DNA of 64,000 nt from Gemmatimonas sp. (GTDB lineage Bacteria; Gemmatimonadota; Gemmatimonadetes; Gemmatimonadales; Gemmatimonadaceae): NCBI GenBank assembly GCA_011390935.1, contig JAABRL010000009.1:45789-109788 (forward strand), written 5' to 3'. The notes below the pieces were generated by a model. That model was not told the origin of the DNA. It did not search any database and was given only the letters and a program-made list of their open reading frames with translations. Shown piece after piece: positions 16,302 to 24,932 of the stretch. How positions within the stretch are numbered: the stretch's first letter is position 1; the number at the start of each line of letters is the position of its first letter. The position numbers were made by a program, and so were the translations under genes.

Positions 16302-18547
16302 GAGGGCGCAAGGACAGGGGGAGAGTTCGGACGATCGGCACCGATGCCGTCGGGGCCGGGATACGCAATGCGCGTATGCCGCATTGCGGACAGGATGCGT
16401 ACGAACTCCGACTTCACAACTTCAAGTTGTTGCATGGTGATCGGGGCATCGCGCAACTGTCCCTGCTCGATGCGACTGCGCGTAATCGTTTCGACCACCT
16501 CGCGGACGCGGGCCGGCGTAGGATCGGGGAGCACGCGCGTCGCGGCTTCCACGCCATCGGCCAGCATGCAGATCGCCGTTTCGATGCTCTGCGGACGCGG
16601 CCCCGGATAGGAGAACTCACCGTGGCCCGCAATCGTTGCATCGCGCTCGCGTGCCTTCTCGAGGAAGTACGTGATGGGTCCGGTGCCGTGGTGCTCCGCG
16701 ATGAACGCGCGTACTGACAGCGGGACCTTCGACTCCGCCGCGAGTGTCAGTCCTTCGCGCACATGATTGCGAATGATCGCTGCGCTGGCCGCCGGCTTGA
16801 GCTTGTCATGCGGATTGCGGCCGCGCGGCTGGTTCTCCACGAAGTACTCGGGCTTGTCCAGCTTGCCGATATCGTGATAGTACGCGCCCACGCGGGCAAG
16901 CAGCGCGTTGGCCCCCACCGCCTGCGTCGCCGCCTCCACGAGATTGGCCATGGAGAGCGTATGTGCCCAGGTGCCTGGCGCTTCAACGGCCAGCCGTCGC
17001 AGTAGCGGTCGGTTGAGGTCGGACCACTCCAGCAGCTTGAGATACGTGTCGACGCCGCACACCTCCTCGGCCGCCGGATGCAGCGCCATGGCGAGCGCGA
17101 CGGACACCACGGCGTTCATGCCGCCGAACATGGCCGCCTGCAGCATCTCCCCGGAACTCCAGCCAAACGCCAGCGATGCGATCAACGCGGCGACGACGTA
17201 GGCACCGGCCAGCGCCAGAATCGAGGAGACGAACTGCGTCCGACGCTCGAGTCTGCGCACACTGAAGGCGGCCGCAGCCCCTCCCACCAGCACGAAAAAG
17301 AGTGTGCCCCCGCCACGGAACGCGGGCTGCACCCCCACCAGCACGGCGAGCACGAGCGCACACACCAGCGCGATCCGAGAGTCGAACAGAATGCTGATCA
17401 GAAGCGCGGCGGCGCCGACGGGGATGAGGGCGCCCGGGACTTCGCTGCCGCGCAACGCCAGACCGGCACCGAGCAGCACGACGGCGATCGACGCGCCGAG
17501 CACAAGCAGCGCACGGGGCCGCGCGTAGATCTCGGGTCGGTAGAAGGCGAGCGTGATCACGAAGATGCTGAGCACGGCAAGATCGAGCAGGAACGCTCCC
17601 AGCACGCGACGTGCGCCGCCGGAATCCGCCGCCCCGGTGCCAATGACATCGCGCAGGGCTTCGAGCCGCGCTCGATCTTCCTCGCGGACCACTTCGTGTG
17701 CCCCGATGATCTTCTCTCCGCTGCGTACTTCGAAACGCCACGGTTGCACGGTGGCCAGCGCGTCATCGCGTCGCTGCGCGGTCGTCACGCTATCGAAGCG
17801 CAGCGAGGGCACGAAGACGCCGGCGAGCAGGTGCTGAAACGCCCCGTCGGCGACCGTGGACGCAGGATCGGGATGCACGCTGCGCGCCACCCGCAGCACA
17901 TCGCTCCACGACTGTACCGCATCGGTCGCCACCGACCGCTCTTCGCCGCTGCGCAGTAGTCGGACCGTTCCCGGCAGTGCATCCAGTGTGCGTGACGGCG
18001 CGACCCCGTCGGGGAGGGCGCGCTCGTAAGTGCGCCGGACTGCGGTAAACACCGCCGCGCGACGACTCGGGAACGTGAGCCACTCGGCCTCCGCGGTGGT
18101 CAGCGTCACACCCGCCGATGCCGCAACATCTCGGATTTGCTCGAGCGCCATGCGACGAGACGCGGTGTCGTCGCGGATCGGGACGGAGTCGAGCCGCCGC
18201 GAGAGCCCGGCCAGTCGGCTGCGCACGCTGTCGAGCGCCGTGCTGTCAAAAACGAACAGCGGTGGGACGTCGGCGCGACGACGCGCACGTTCCCGCTCGA
18301 CATCGAGCTCCGGACGGGGGACCCGAAAGGCGAACGGTGCAATGACCGTTTCGCTCGCGACACTGCCCACGTCGTACACCGGCGTTCGAAAGCCTTCGCC
18401 GGGTGGAAGGGACAATACGGTCAGCAGCGCGAGCACCAGCGCAAAGACGGCGCCCGCGCCGTAGCGCGCCCATATGGCGCGCCACGGTGCCCCCGGTGTG
18501 TCGGAACGCACCGGAGTCGGAGGGTCACCCGCCTGCGGCATCCTCAT
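16298..18547 (-). CDS. pgpH: 7TM-HD family phosphohydrolase, PgpH-like (c-di-AMP phosphodiesterase type)
   Basis: The 749-residue protein has one N-terminal membrane segment, a large extracytoplasmic 7TMR-HDED domain (VYDVGSVASETVIAPFAF, then a helical region to about residue 330), a cluster of membrane segments (about 330-520) and a cytoplasmic HD domain with AYYHDIGKL near residue 558, NPHDKLKP and AEHHGTGPI. Listeria PgpH hydrolyses c-di-AMP; whether this organism makes c-di-AMP is not shown here. The start overlaps phoH by 23 nt (an ATG two codons later shortens this). The Pro-rich C-terminus varies in the family. Confidence 0.9.
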   Translation of the reverse strand: MRMPQAGDPPTPVRSDTPGAPWRAIWARYGAGAVFALVLALLTVLSLPPGEGFRTPVYDVGSVASETVIAPFAFRVPRPELDVERERARRRADVPPLFVFDSTALDSVRSRLAGLSRRLDSVPIRDDTASRRMALEQIRDVAASAGVTLTTAEAEWLTFPSRRAAVFTAVRRTYERALPDGVAPSRTLDALPGTVRLLRSGEERSVATDAVQSWSDVLRVARSVHPDPASTVADGAFQHLLAGVFVPSLRFDSVTTAQRRDDALATVQPWRFEVRSGEKIIGAHEVVREEDRARLEALRDVIGTGAADSGGARRVLGAFLLDLAVLSIFVITLAFYRPEIYARPRALLVLGASIAVVLLGAGLALRGSEVPGALIPVGAAALLISILFDSRIALVCALVLAVLVGVQPAFRGGGTLFFVLVGGAAAAFSVRRLERRTQFVSSILALAGAYVVAALIASLAFGWSSGEMLQAAMFGGMNAVVSVALAMALHPAAEEVCGVDTYLKLLEWSDLNRPLLRRLAVEAPGTWAHTLSMANLVEAATQAVGANALLARVGAYYHDIGKLDKPEYFVENQPRGRNPHDKLKPAASAAIIRNHVREGLTLAAESKVPLSVRAFIAEHHGTGPITYFLEKARERDATIAGHGEFSYPGPRPQSIETAICMLADGVEAATRVLPDPTPARVREVVETITRSRIEQGQLRDAPITMQQLEVVKSEFVRILSAMRHTRIAYPGPDGIGADRPNSPPVLAPS

Positions 18548-19481
18548 TATAGGCGCGAATGATGTCGCGCACGAGTCGGTGACGCACCACGTCTGCGTCA
18601 GTGAAATAATGGAACGCGATGCCTTCGATGCCGTGCAGAATGCGCTCGATCTGCATCAGGCCGGACTCTTCACGCTTGGGCAGGTCGACCTGCGTCTTGT
18701 CACCGGTGATGACGATCTTCGAGTTCACGCCCAACCGCGTAAGGAACATCTTCATCTGCAGGTGCGTCGCGTTCTGCGCCTCGTCGAGAATCACGAACGC
18801 ATCACCCAGCGTACGCCCGCGCATGAACGCGAGCGGCGCAACTTCAATGGTGCGGGCTTCGATGGCCTTCTGAATGCGCTCGTACGGCATGAAGTCGTCG
18901 AGCGCGTCGTACAACGGCCGCAGGTACGGATCGACCTTCGCCTGCATGTCGCCGGGGAGGAATCCGAGGTTCTCGCCCGCTTCGACCGCGGGCCGCGCGA
19001 GCACGATGCGACGCACCCGCTTGCGCATCAACGCGTCCACGGCCGCCGCCACTGCCAGGTAGGTCTTGCCAGTGCCCGCCGGTCCGATCCCCACCACGAT
19101 ATCGTGCTCGAGGATCTGCTGCAGATACTCCGCCTGCCCTGGTGTCTTGGCCTTCACGACGCGTCGTGCACCTGGCAGCACCAGCGCACCCGCCGCGCGC
19201 GCCGCCAGATCGTCCGGACGCTGTTCGAGACTCAACCGGAGCACGTCATCGGGCGTGAGCGGGTGTCCTTCGCGAACGGTGGCCACCATGCCGAGGGCGA
19301 TGGCCTCGCCACGCATCGCCTGATCCGACTCCCCCGTGAGCGTGAGTGCCTCGCCGCGCAGCGCGACACGTGTCCCCGTGATGCGCGCGAGCTCCACCAG
19401 ATTGGCATCGTTCACGCCAGCGAGCAGCAGCTGATCGACGCCTTCAATCGGCACACGAACCGTCGTGGCGATGCTGCTCAT
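18525..19481 (-). CDS. phoH: PhoH-family ATPase (YbeZ-like)
   Basis: The 318-residue protein has an N-terminal RNA-binding-like region (VRVPIEGVDQLLLAGVND, about 1-70), then the PhoH ATPase core with Walker A GPAGTGKT at 133-140 and Walker B FVILDEAQN further on. In many bacteria YbeZ/PhoH partners YbeY in rRNA maturation; ybeY lies two genes downstream. The start ATG overlaps the aspS stop (ATGA), and pgpH starts inside its 3' end. Confidence 0.93.
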   Translation of the reverse strand: MSSIATTVRVPIEGVDQLLLAGVNDANLVELARITGTRVALRGEALTLTGESDQAMRGEAIALGMVATVREGHPLTPDDVLRLSLEQRPDDLAARAAGALVLPGARRVVKAKTPGQAEYLQQILEHDIVVGIGPAGTGKTYLAVAAAVDALMRKRVRRIVLARPAVEAGENLGFLPGDMQAKVDPYLRPLYDALDDFMPYERIQKAIEARTIEVAPLAFMRGRTLGDAFVILDEAQNATHLQMKMFLTRLGVNSKIVITGDKTQVDLPKREESGLMQIERILHGIEGIAFHYFTDADVVRHRLVRDIIRAYNEDAAGG

Positions 19482-21292
19482 GCGTCACCTCCGCGAACCG
19501 CGAGACGCAAGGAGAGGTCGTGGAGATCCTGGGGCGGCACCGGCGACGGTGCCCCCTCGAACAGTGCGCGTGCCGCCGTGGTCTTGGGGAACGCGATCAC
19601 ATCACGCAATGACCCCGTGCCGGCCAACAGCATCGCAATGCGATCAAGCCCGAACGCAATTCCGCCGTGCGGCGGTGCCCCGCTGCGAAGCGCCTCGAGC
19701 AGGAACCCGAATCGTGCCTGCGCGGTGGCCTCATCGATGCCAAGCAGCCCGAAGATGCGCGCCTGCAACGCAGGATCGCTGATACGAATGCTGCCGCCTC
19801 CCAGTTCAAGGCCGTTGTAGACGACGTCGTACGCGAGCGCTCGGGCGCGTTCCGGTGCACGGTCCAACAGCGCCACGTCATCGGGATGCGGTGCCGTGAA
19901 CGGATGGTGTACCGCCGCCAGCGCGCCCGTCTCCGGATCGCGATCGAACATGGGGAAGTCGGTGACGATCACGAACTCGTGACCGTCCGCCGGCACCAGA
20001 TCGAGACGCTGCGCGACGGCCTGTCGCACGCGATCGAGCGCCGGCGAACTGATCCGATCGGGACCCGCCACGTACAGTCCGAGCTCGCCCTCTTCCAGCG
20101 CGAGTGCGTCGGCGGCTGTCGCGTCGAGAAACTTCGCCACCTTGCCTTCGAGTCCGTCGGCACCGCGCTTGAGCACGATCAGGCCGCTCGCGCCGGCCCC
20201 CTTCGCCAGCTGCTCCAGCTCGTCCGTCTGCTTGCGCGACATGGTCGCTCCGCCCGGGACACGCAGGCCACGCACGCGCTCGCCCCGCTCGATGGCGGCC
20301 TTCACAAACGACAGGTCGCTGGCGGCAAACACGGCCGTCGCATCGTACAACTCGAGTCCGTATCGCAGATCCGGGCGATCACATCCGTAACGCTCCATCG
20401 CATCGGCGTAGCGCATGCGCGGAAAGCTCGGGGGCGTTCCCACACCGCCGACCGTCCACAGCTCCACGATCAACGCCTCGGCCATTGCGAGGATGTCATC
20501 CTGCGTGATGAACGAGGCTTCGATGTCGATCTGCGTGAACTCCGGCTGCCGATCGGCGCGCAGGTCTTCGTCTCGGAAGCAGCGCGCGATCTGGAAGTAG
20601 CGGTCGTAGCCGGCGCACATGAACAGCTGCTTGTAGATCTGCGGCGACTGTGGCAGCGCATAGAACTCGCCCGGGTGCACGCGGCTTGGCACCAGATAGT
20701 CTCGCGCCCCTTCGGGCGTGGGTTTGGTGAGGATCGGCGTCTCCAACTCCAGAAACCCGCGCGCATCGAGAAAGCGACGCGTCGCCTGCATGAGATGATG
20801 CCGCAACACGAGATTGCGCTGCAACTCGGCGCGCCGCAGGTCGAGATAGCGGTGCCGCAGGCGCAGCTCCTCGGCGGGCAGCTTGTCGCCCTTGGCAGGG
20901 GCGACCGGGAACGCCGGCGTGTTCGCCGGACCAACCACGCGCAGCGCCGTCACCTGCACGTCAATCTCGCCCGTCGGCATGTCCGGATTGCGCTGTCCCT
21001 CGGCGCGTGCCACGACGATCCCGTCCACAAGAATTACCGACTCCACACCCACTGCGGCCGCGGACGACAGCGTCGCCGCGTCACTCCAGTCCGGACCGAA
21101 CGCGAGCTGTACCACTCCCGCGCGATCGCGCAGATCGAGGAACACCAGACCGCCCAGATCGCGACTGCGGTGGACCCAGCCGCCGAGGCGCACCGACTCC
21201 CCCACGTGCGCGGCACGCAGCGCGCCGCAGGGATGGGTGCGCAGGCTGGTGGCGAGCGACGAGGACAGCGATTCGGTTTCCGACACGGTCAC
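19478..21292 (-). CDS. aspS: Aspartyl-tRNA synthetase
   Basis: The start is GTG at 21292, preceded seven bases upstream by GGAG; a GTG at 21361 overlaps the PTS IIA stop but adds 23 residues with no family similarity. The resulting 604 residues match bacterial AspRS. Order: OB-fold anticodon domain (LGGWVHRSRDLGGLVFLDLR), class II motif 2 (FRDEDLRADRQPEFTQID), the bacterial GAD insertion (about 300-420), and motif 3 (GLDRIAMLLAG). The residue after RD in the anticodon loop is Leu (RDLGG), the choice I recall for discriminating enzymes; non-discriminating ones often have His, so this hints at a tRNA-Asp-specific form. Confidence 0.95.
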   Translation of the reverse strand: MTVSETESLSSSLATSLRTHPCGALRAAHVGESVRLGGWVHRSRDLGGLVFLDLRDRAGVVQLAFGPDWSDAATLSSAAAVGVESVILVDGIVVARAEGQRNPDMPTGEIDVQVTALRVVGPANTPAFPVAPAKGDKLPAEELRLRHRYLDLRRAELQRNLVLRHHLMQATRRFLDARGFLELETPILTKPTPEGARDYLVPSRVHPGEFYALPQSPQIYKQLFMCAGYDRYFQIARCFRDEDLRADRQPEFTQIDIEASFITQDDILAMAEALIVELWTVGGVGTPPSFPRMRYADAMERYGCDRPDLRYGLELYDATAVFAASDLSFVKAAIERGERVRGLRVPGGATMSRKQTDELEQLAKGAGASGLIVLKRGADGLEGKVAKFLDATAADALALEEGELGLYVAGPDRISSPALDRVRQAVAQRLDLVPADGHEFVIVTDFPMFDRDPETGALAAVHHPFTAPHPDDVALLDRAPERARALAYDVVYNGLELGGGSIRISDPALQARIFGLLGIDEATAQARFGFLLEALRSGAPPHGGIAFGLDRIAMLLAGTGSLRDVIAFPKTTAARALFEGAPSPVPPQDLHDLSLRLAVRGGDA

Positions 21293-21299
21293 GCAATGA

Positions 21300-21303
21300 C
21301 TCC
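21300..21303 (-). promoter_or_regulatory. Ribosome binding site fixing the aspS start
   Basis: GGAG on the minus strand lies seven bases before GTG 21292. No comparable motif precedes the longer GTG 21361 alternative, so it decides the aspS start. Confidence 0.6.
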
Positions 21304-21357
21304 GGGCGCTCTCGCGCCGTTGACGTTTGGGGAAGGGAGAAGACGCGAGGGCTCGGC

Positions 21358-21828
21358 TCACGCCGAAGGTACGCGCCGAATCGCGTCGTACAGTTCGTCG
21401 GCGGTGGTAGCGGCGCGCATGGCCTCGACCACGTCCCGCTGTTCGAGCAAGCGCGACAGTTCGCGCAGCACATCGAGGTGCGCGCCGGGACTATTGCCAG
21501 GCGATGCGACCAGAAATGCGAGCCATACAGGCCGACCGTCGACCGCATCGAAGGCCACCGGCTCCGCCAACCGAATCGCGGAGAGTTGAACGGCCTGCAC
21601 GAAATGGCTGCGTGCGTGCGGAAGCGCGATCCCATCGCCAAGCGCGGTGGTGAACTGCGCTTCACGGCGACGAACCTCGGCCAGCAGGCCGTCCCGGTTG
21701 GTACCGGGAGGCAACGCGAGGGCCACGAGGTGCTCCAGCACCGCGTCCTTGGTAGACGCCGTGCTCGGCACTGCGATCCGGTCAGCGGAGAGAAGGTCGG
21801 CGAGTGGCAACAGGGTCCCGGAAGACAT
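21358..21828 (-). CDS. PTS EIIA type-2 (fructose/nitrogen-type) domain protein
   Basis: The 156-residue protein starts at ATG 21828 immediately after a strong AGGAGGT; the longer open frame upstream overlaps the divergent gene and has no family similarity. The phospho-acceptor motif ALGDGIALPHAR contains H71, matching H73 of E. coli PtsN. C-terminal helices end ELYDAIRRVPSA. PtsN-type IIA proteins regulate by phosphorylation state rather than moving sugar. No EI, HPr or IIB/IIC gene is present in the window. It opens the coupled aspS-phoH-pgpH-ybeY operon. A second, distinct IIA gene lies at 50306-50758. Confidence 0.88.
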   Translation of the reverse strand: MSSGTLLPLADLLSADRIAVPSTASTKDAVLEHLVALALPPGTNRDGLLAEVRRREAQFTTALGDGIALPHARSHFVQAVQLSAIRLAEPVAFDAVDGRPVWLAFLVASPGNSPGAHLDVLRELSRLLEQRDVVEAMRAATTADELYDAIRRVPSA

Positions 21829-21830
21829 AC

Positions 21831-21837
21831 ACCTCCT
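21831..21837 (-). promoter_or_regulatory. Strong ribosome binding site for the PTS IIA gene
   Basis: AGGAGGT on the minus strand sits directly before ATG 21828. It decides the start against a 94-codon longer frame and lies in the 73-nt divergent region shared with the outer membrane protein gene. Confidence 0.7.
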
Positions 21838-21901
21838 GCAACCTAACCGACCGGTGATAGGGACGGAAGCGATTTGCTTGCTCGGGTGAAGCGCCCTGCT
21901 T

Positions 21902-22837
21902 ATGGTCAACCGCATGCGCCGCAAGCTCTTGTGCGGGCTTGCGACCTGGTGTGCTTGCCAGCTGTCCGCGGCCGCCCTCATCGCCCAGCCCGTCCCGGCC
22001 CGGGATCTCTGGGATTTTCCGCTGGGCGCCGTGGGCGAACCGGCCGCGTTGGCGACCGAGGCCGGCGTGGGGCTGTGGAATCCCGCCATGCTGGCGCTTC
22101 CGCGCGGCACCCCCTGGCGCGCTGGCGTCGCAACCCTCTCGACCGGTGCCGATCAGGGGGTCGAGGGGCAGCTGCTCGGTGCCGCGTGGCGCCGACCGAG
22201 CGGGCTCACCGTCGGTGTGTCCGTGGCCCGAGCCGCCGTGGGAGGACTCGTGCGAACCGATACCGATCCACAGAGCCTGGGGTCGCTGACGTACGAAAGC
22301 CTGCTTGGCTCCGTCACCGTGGCGCGCGAGGTGTTTCCGTGGCTGACCACCGGCGTCTCCGCCCGTTGGCGTCAGGGACGGGCCGAACGCGACGTGCGAA
22401 GCGCCCTCGCCGCTGACGTCGGCGTCGTCGCGCGGGCCGAACAGTGGTATGATTCGCGAGTCGCGCTGGCGACCTTCCTGTGGCGTCCTGGTCGCGAATC
22501 CGAAGACCGGCCGCTGGTCTCGTTCGCGGCCGACGCGCGGCTGTTCGGACAGCACGAGACCCAGGAGCTTCGCGCCGGCGTGGCGGCGCAAGGCGCGACA
22601 CGGGGGCAAGTGGGTCGCACCACCAGAGAGCTCGGGCCGGTGATCAGCGGACGTCTGGGACCGGTCGAGGCCCGCGTCGCCCTTCCAACGGTGCGAAGCG
22701 GGACGGAACGGCTTACGCGGGTACGTTTCTCACTCGGCCTGCACCTCTCACGCTTTGTGGTCGGCATTGGTCGCGAAGATGCCAATGTGGGGTTGGGACC
22801 GCTCTACCAGTTCACCTTCAGCTCGTTCGGCACGTGA
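21902..22837 (+). CDS. Putative outer membrane beta-barrel protein (PorV/UPF0164-like)
   Basis: The 311-residue protein has a basic N-terminus (MRRKLLCG; an alternative ATG at 21914) and a signal peptide ending near AALIAQ. The mature part begins DLWDFPLGAVGEPAALATEAG and GLWNPAMLALP, close to the 'asn-pro-ala' opening of PorV/UPF0164 barrels. Alternating hydrophobic/polar strands end with an aromatic residue near the C-terminus (YQFTFSSFGT), typical of barrel insertion signals. It is divergent from the aspS operon, and its stop overlaps the rlmN start (GTGA). The function is unknown, possibly an outer membrane porin or secretion accessory. Confidence 0.65.
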   Translation: MVNRMRRKLLCGLATWCACQLSAAALIAQPVPARDLWDFPLGAVGEPAALATEAGVGLWNPAMLALPRGTPWRAGVATLSTGADQGVEGQLLGAAWRRPSGLTVGVSVARAAVGGLVRTDTDPQSLGSLTYESLLGSVTVAREVFPWLTTGVSARWRQGRAERDVRSALAADVGVVARAEQWYDSRVALATFLWRPGRESEDRPLVSFAADARLFGQHETQELRAGVAAQGATRGQVGRTTRELGPVISGRLGPVEARVALPTVRSGTERLTRVRFSLGLHLSRFVVGIGREDANVGLGPLYQFTFSSFGT

Positions 22838-23949
22838 TCGCCACTCCCCTTCAGATCGATACCAGCGTGTCCGAGCCCCTGAATGTGCTGGACCTCACGC
22901 CGGATGACGCGCTGCTCGTGCTCGCCGAGTTCATGGCAGGCGCTGGCGAGGCGCGCTACCGCGCGGCGCAGGTGTTCGCCCGTCTGTGGGAGCGCCCCGT
23001 GCACTCGTTCGACGACATGACCGAGCTGCCCAAGGGGTTGCGCGCGCAACTCGCCGATCGCTTCACCATGCCTCGTCTCGCGCTCCAGGAGCGCCAGCGA
23101 TCATCCGATGGCACGGAGAAGTTCCTGTTCCGGCTGCACGACGGCCAATCCATCGAAACGGTCGCCATTCCCGAGGGGAATCGTCTCACGCTCTGCATCT
23201 CCTCGCAGGCCGGCTGCGCGCTGCAGTGCGCGTTCTGTGCCACAGGCGCCATGGGATTCCAACGGAACCTCACGCCGAGCGAGATCGCGGGACAGGTGCG
23301 TGAGCTGCGACTGCTCGATCCGCCGCTGCTCGCCACGAACATCGTGTTCATGGGCATGGGGGAGCCGCTCATGAACTGGAAGGCAGTCGACCCCGTACTC
23401 ACGCTGCTCAATGATCCGCGCGCGCTCGGCATTGGTGCGCGACACATCACCGTGTCCACCGTTGGCGTATTGCCGGGCATTGAAGCGCTCGCGGCGCGCA
23501 AGGAGCAGTTCCGCCTTGCCATTTCGATCCATGCCCCCAGTGATGCCCTCCGCCGTTCGTTGATGCCGGTGAACGTCAAGTACCCACTGGCGGACGTCAT
23601 GCAGGCCGCGGCCGCGTTCGATCGGCGCGTGACGTTCGAGTACGTGATGCTGGACGGCGTCAACGACCAGCCGGAGCACGCGGCGATGCTGTCCACCCTG
23701 GCGCGAGAGTGTCGGGCGTTCGTGAACCTGATCCCGCTGCATCCGGGAGGATCGCTCGGCTTCACGCCCACCCCAGGGCCGAAGATCGCCGCATTCGCAC
23801 GGGCCATGCGGGCGCGTGGGGTCGAGGTGGCGGTGCGCAAGAGCCGCGGCCTCGACATCGCCGCCGCCTGCGGTCAGCTACGGACGGAACGATTGGGGCG
23901 ACGGTTGCCAGTCGTGACCGAGCAGCACGACGACGTCCACGTACCCTAA
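22834..23949 (+). CDS. rlmN: Dual-specificity 23S rRNA A2503 / tRNA A37 C2-methyltransferase RlmN
   Basis: The 371-residue radical SAM enzyme starts with GTG overlapping the preceding stop. The cluster-binding C128-x3-C132-x2-C135 (CALQCAFC) is followed by GAMGFQRNLTPSEIAGQV and FMGMGEPLMN. The methyl-carrier cysteine is near 346 (SRGLDIAAACGQL). About 25 residues follow this conserved end (TERLGRRLPVVTEQHDDVHVP); this tail is encoded in DNA that also encodes the end of the convergent LytR_C gene, an unusual 72-nt overlap. All catalytic residues are present. Confidence 0.95.
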   Translation: MIATPLQIDTSVSEPLNVLDLTPDDALLVLAEFMAGAGEARYRAAQVFARLWERPVHSFDDMTELPKGLRAQLADRFTMPRLALQERQRSSDGTEKFLFRLHDGQSIETVAIPEGNRLTLCISSQAGCALQCAFCATGAMGFQRNLTPSEIAGQVRELRLLDPPLLATNIVFMGMGEPLMNWKAVDPVLTLLNDPRALGIGARHITVSTVGVLPGIEALAARKEQFRLAISIHAPSDALRRSLMPVNVKYPLADVMQAAAAFDRRVTFEYVMLDGVNDQPEHAAMLSTLARECRAFVNLIPLHPGGSLGFTPTPGPKIAAFARAMRARGVEVAVRKSRGLDIAAACGQLRTERLGRRLPVVTEQHDDVHVP

Positions 23950-24336
23950 GCTGCCCTCGCGCTCACGCAGCTGCCCGCGCACGAGTGCCTTTGTGATCCG
24001 CTCCCCCCAGGCGCGTGTCGCCGCGGTCACCTGCACCTCCGTCAGCTGCGTGCTGTTGCCGGCGCTGGTGTAGTCCACCACGTCATAGCCATGGTCACGC
24101 AGTTGCTGTGTCGCGCGGCGCGCGAGACCATTGCGGCCGCTGCCGTTGAGCACTCGCACGCGGATACGTACACCGTCCGGCGCACGCGCTGACGTGTCCA
24201 TCGCAACCTGCGCGGCCGGCGACGTGACGCTGGTCGTGGCGCTTTCGGAAGCATCGCCACGCAGCCACAGCGCCAGCGCGACCGGGACCACGATGAGCGC
24301 GGCCACCGCCACGGCCATCCACCCGCGACGACTCAT
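23878..24336 (-). CDS. LytR_C domain protein with single membrane anchor
   Basis: The 152-residue protein starts at ATG 24336, overlapping the YqeK-like stop (ATGA); a longer frame exists but is not needed. A basic N-terminus and one membrane helix (about residues 7-24, MAVAVAALIVVPVALALWL) are followed by a Ser/Thr/Ala linker and a LytR_C domain (VRIRVRVLNGSGRNGLARRA, GYDVVDYTSAGNS, DVVVLLGHDW). LytR_C domains bind envelope components and usually follow LytR-CpsA-Psr proteins; here the domain stands alone. The gene ends inside the convergent rlmN 3' end. Confidence 0.8.
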   Translation of the reverse strand: MSRRGWMAVAVAALIVVPVALALWLRGDASESATTSVTSPAAQVAMDTSARAPDGVRIRVRVLNGSGRNGLARRATQQLRDHGYDVVDYTSAGNSTQLTEVQVTAATRAWGERITKALVRGQLREREGSLGYVDVVVLLGHDWQPSPQSFRP

Positions 24337-24932
24337 CGCACCGCGTCCCACAGTGCGACGGTCTCCGGCGCGAAGCCCTTCCCTTCGCGCAACGCCCATT
24401 CGAGTCGCAGCCGTACGACCTGCCGAAAGACGGCGTCGAACTGCAGCGGGACCAGATGGGCCAGAAACGCGCGGTCCGCCTGCATGAACGGGCGCCCTGG
24501 CTCAAGAAAGTCGGCCATGTAGAGCGCCTTGCCGACCTGATCCCACTGTACATGCCCGGTGGTGTGCCAGCGCACGGCATCGAGCACGTCCGTTCGTTGC
24601 TCCCCATCGCGCGCCAGCCATCGCGCGGCGGCCGATCCGTGCAACATGCCGAGCGGTCGCGCGGGGTCATCGGCGTTCGCACGCAACGTCGCCTCGTCGG
24701 CATCGCGAAGCGCATCGTGCCATCGACCCGCGTCGTGCCACGCCTGCCGCTGCGCCATCGAGAGCGAGAGCGCGTCACTCCAGGCATCGAGCAGCGCCGT
24801 GACGCGCGCGATGTGCCCTCGGCGTTTCTCGCTGGCCGCCGCCCACGATGGCAGCACCGGTACAGCGCCCGGTGTCGAGTGCGCGAGCCCGGACGCTGGT
24901 GACGATGACTGCGGCGCGCGCGTGTTGGTCAT
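24333..24932 (-). CDS. HD-domain protein, YqeK-like (Ap4A hydrolase type)
   Basis: The 199-residue protein has H40, the pair H72-D73 (RWHDALRD), H98 (LGMLHGSAAARWL), H123 in AVRWHTTGH and ALYMADFLEPGR. This order and the HTTG...ADxxEPGR pattern are those of YqeK, which splits diadenosine tetraphosphate symmetrically into two ADP. The usual HDxxK is altered to HDALRD. In many Firmicutes yqeK follows nadD and precedes rsfS; neither is here. Instead it lies between trpA and the LytR_C gene with four-base overlaps. Confidence 0.72.
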   Translation of the reverse strand: MTNTRAPQSSSPASGLAHSTPGAVPVLPSWAAASEKRRGHIARVTALLDAWSDALSLSMAQRQAWHDAGRWHDALRDADEATLRANADDPARPLGMLHGSAAARWLARDGEQRTDVLDAVRWHTTGHVQWDQVGKALYMADFLEPGRPFMQADRAFLAHLVPLQFDAVFRQVVRLRLEWALREGKGFAPETVALWDAVR

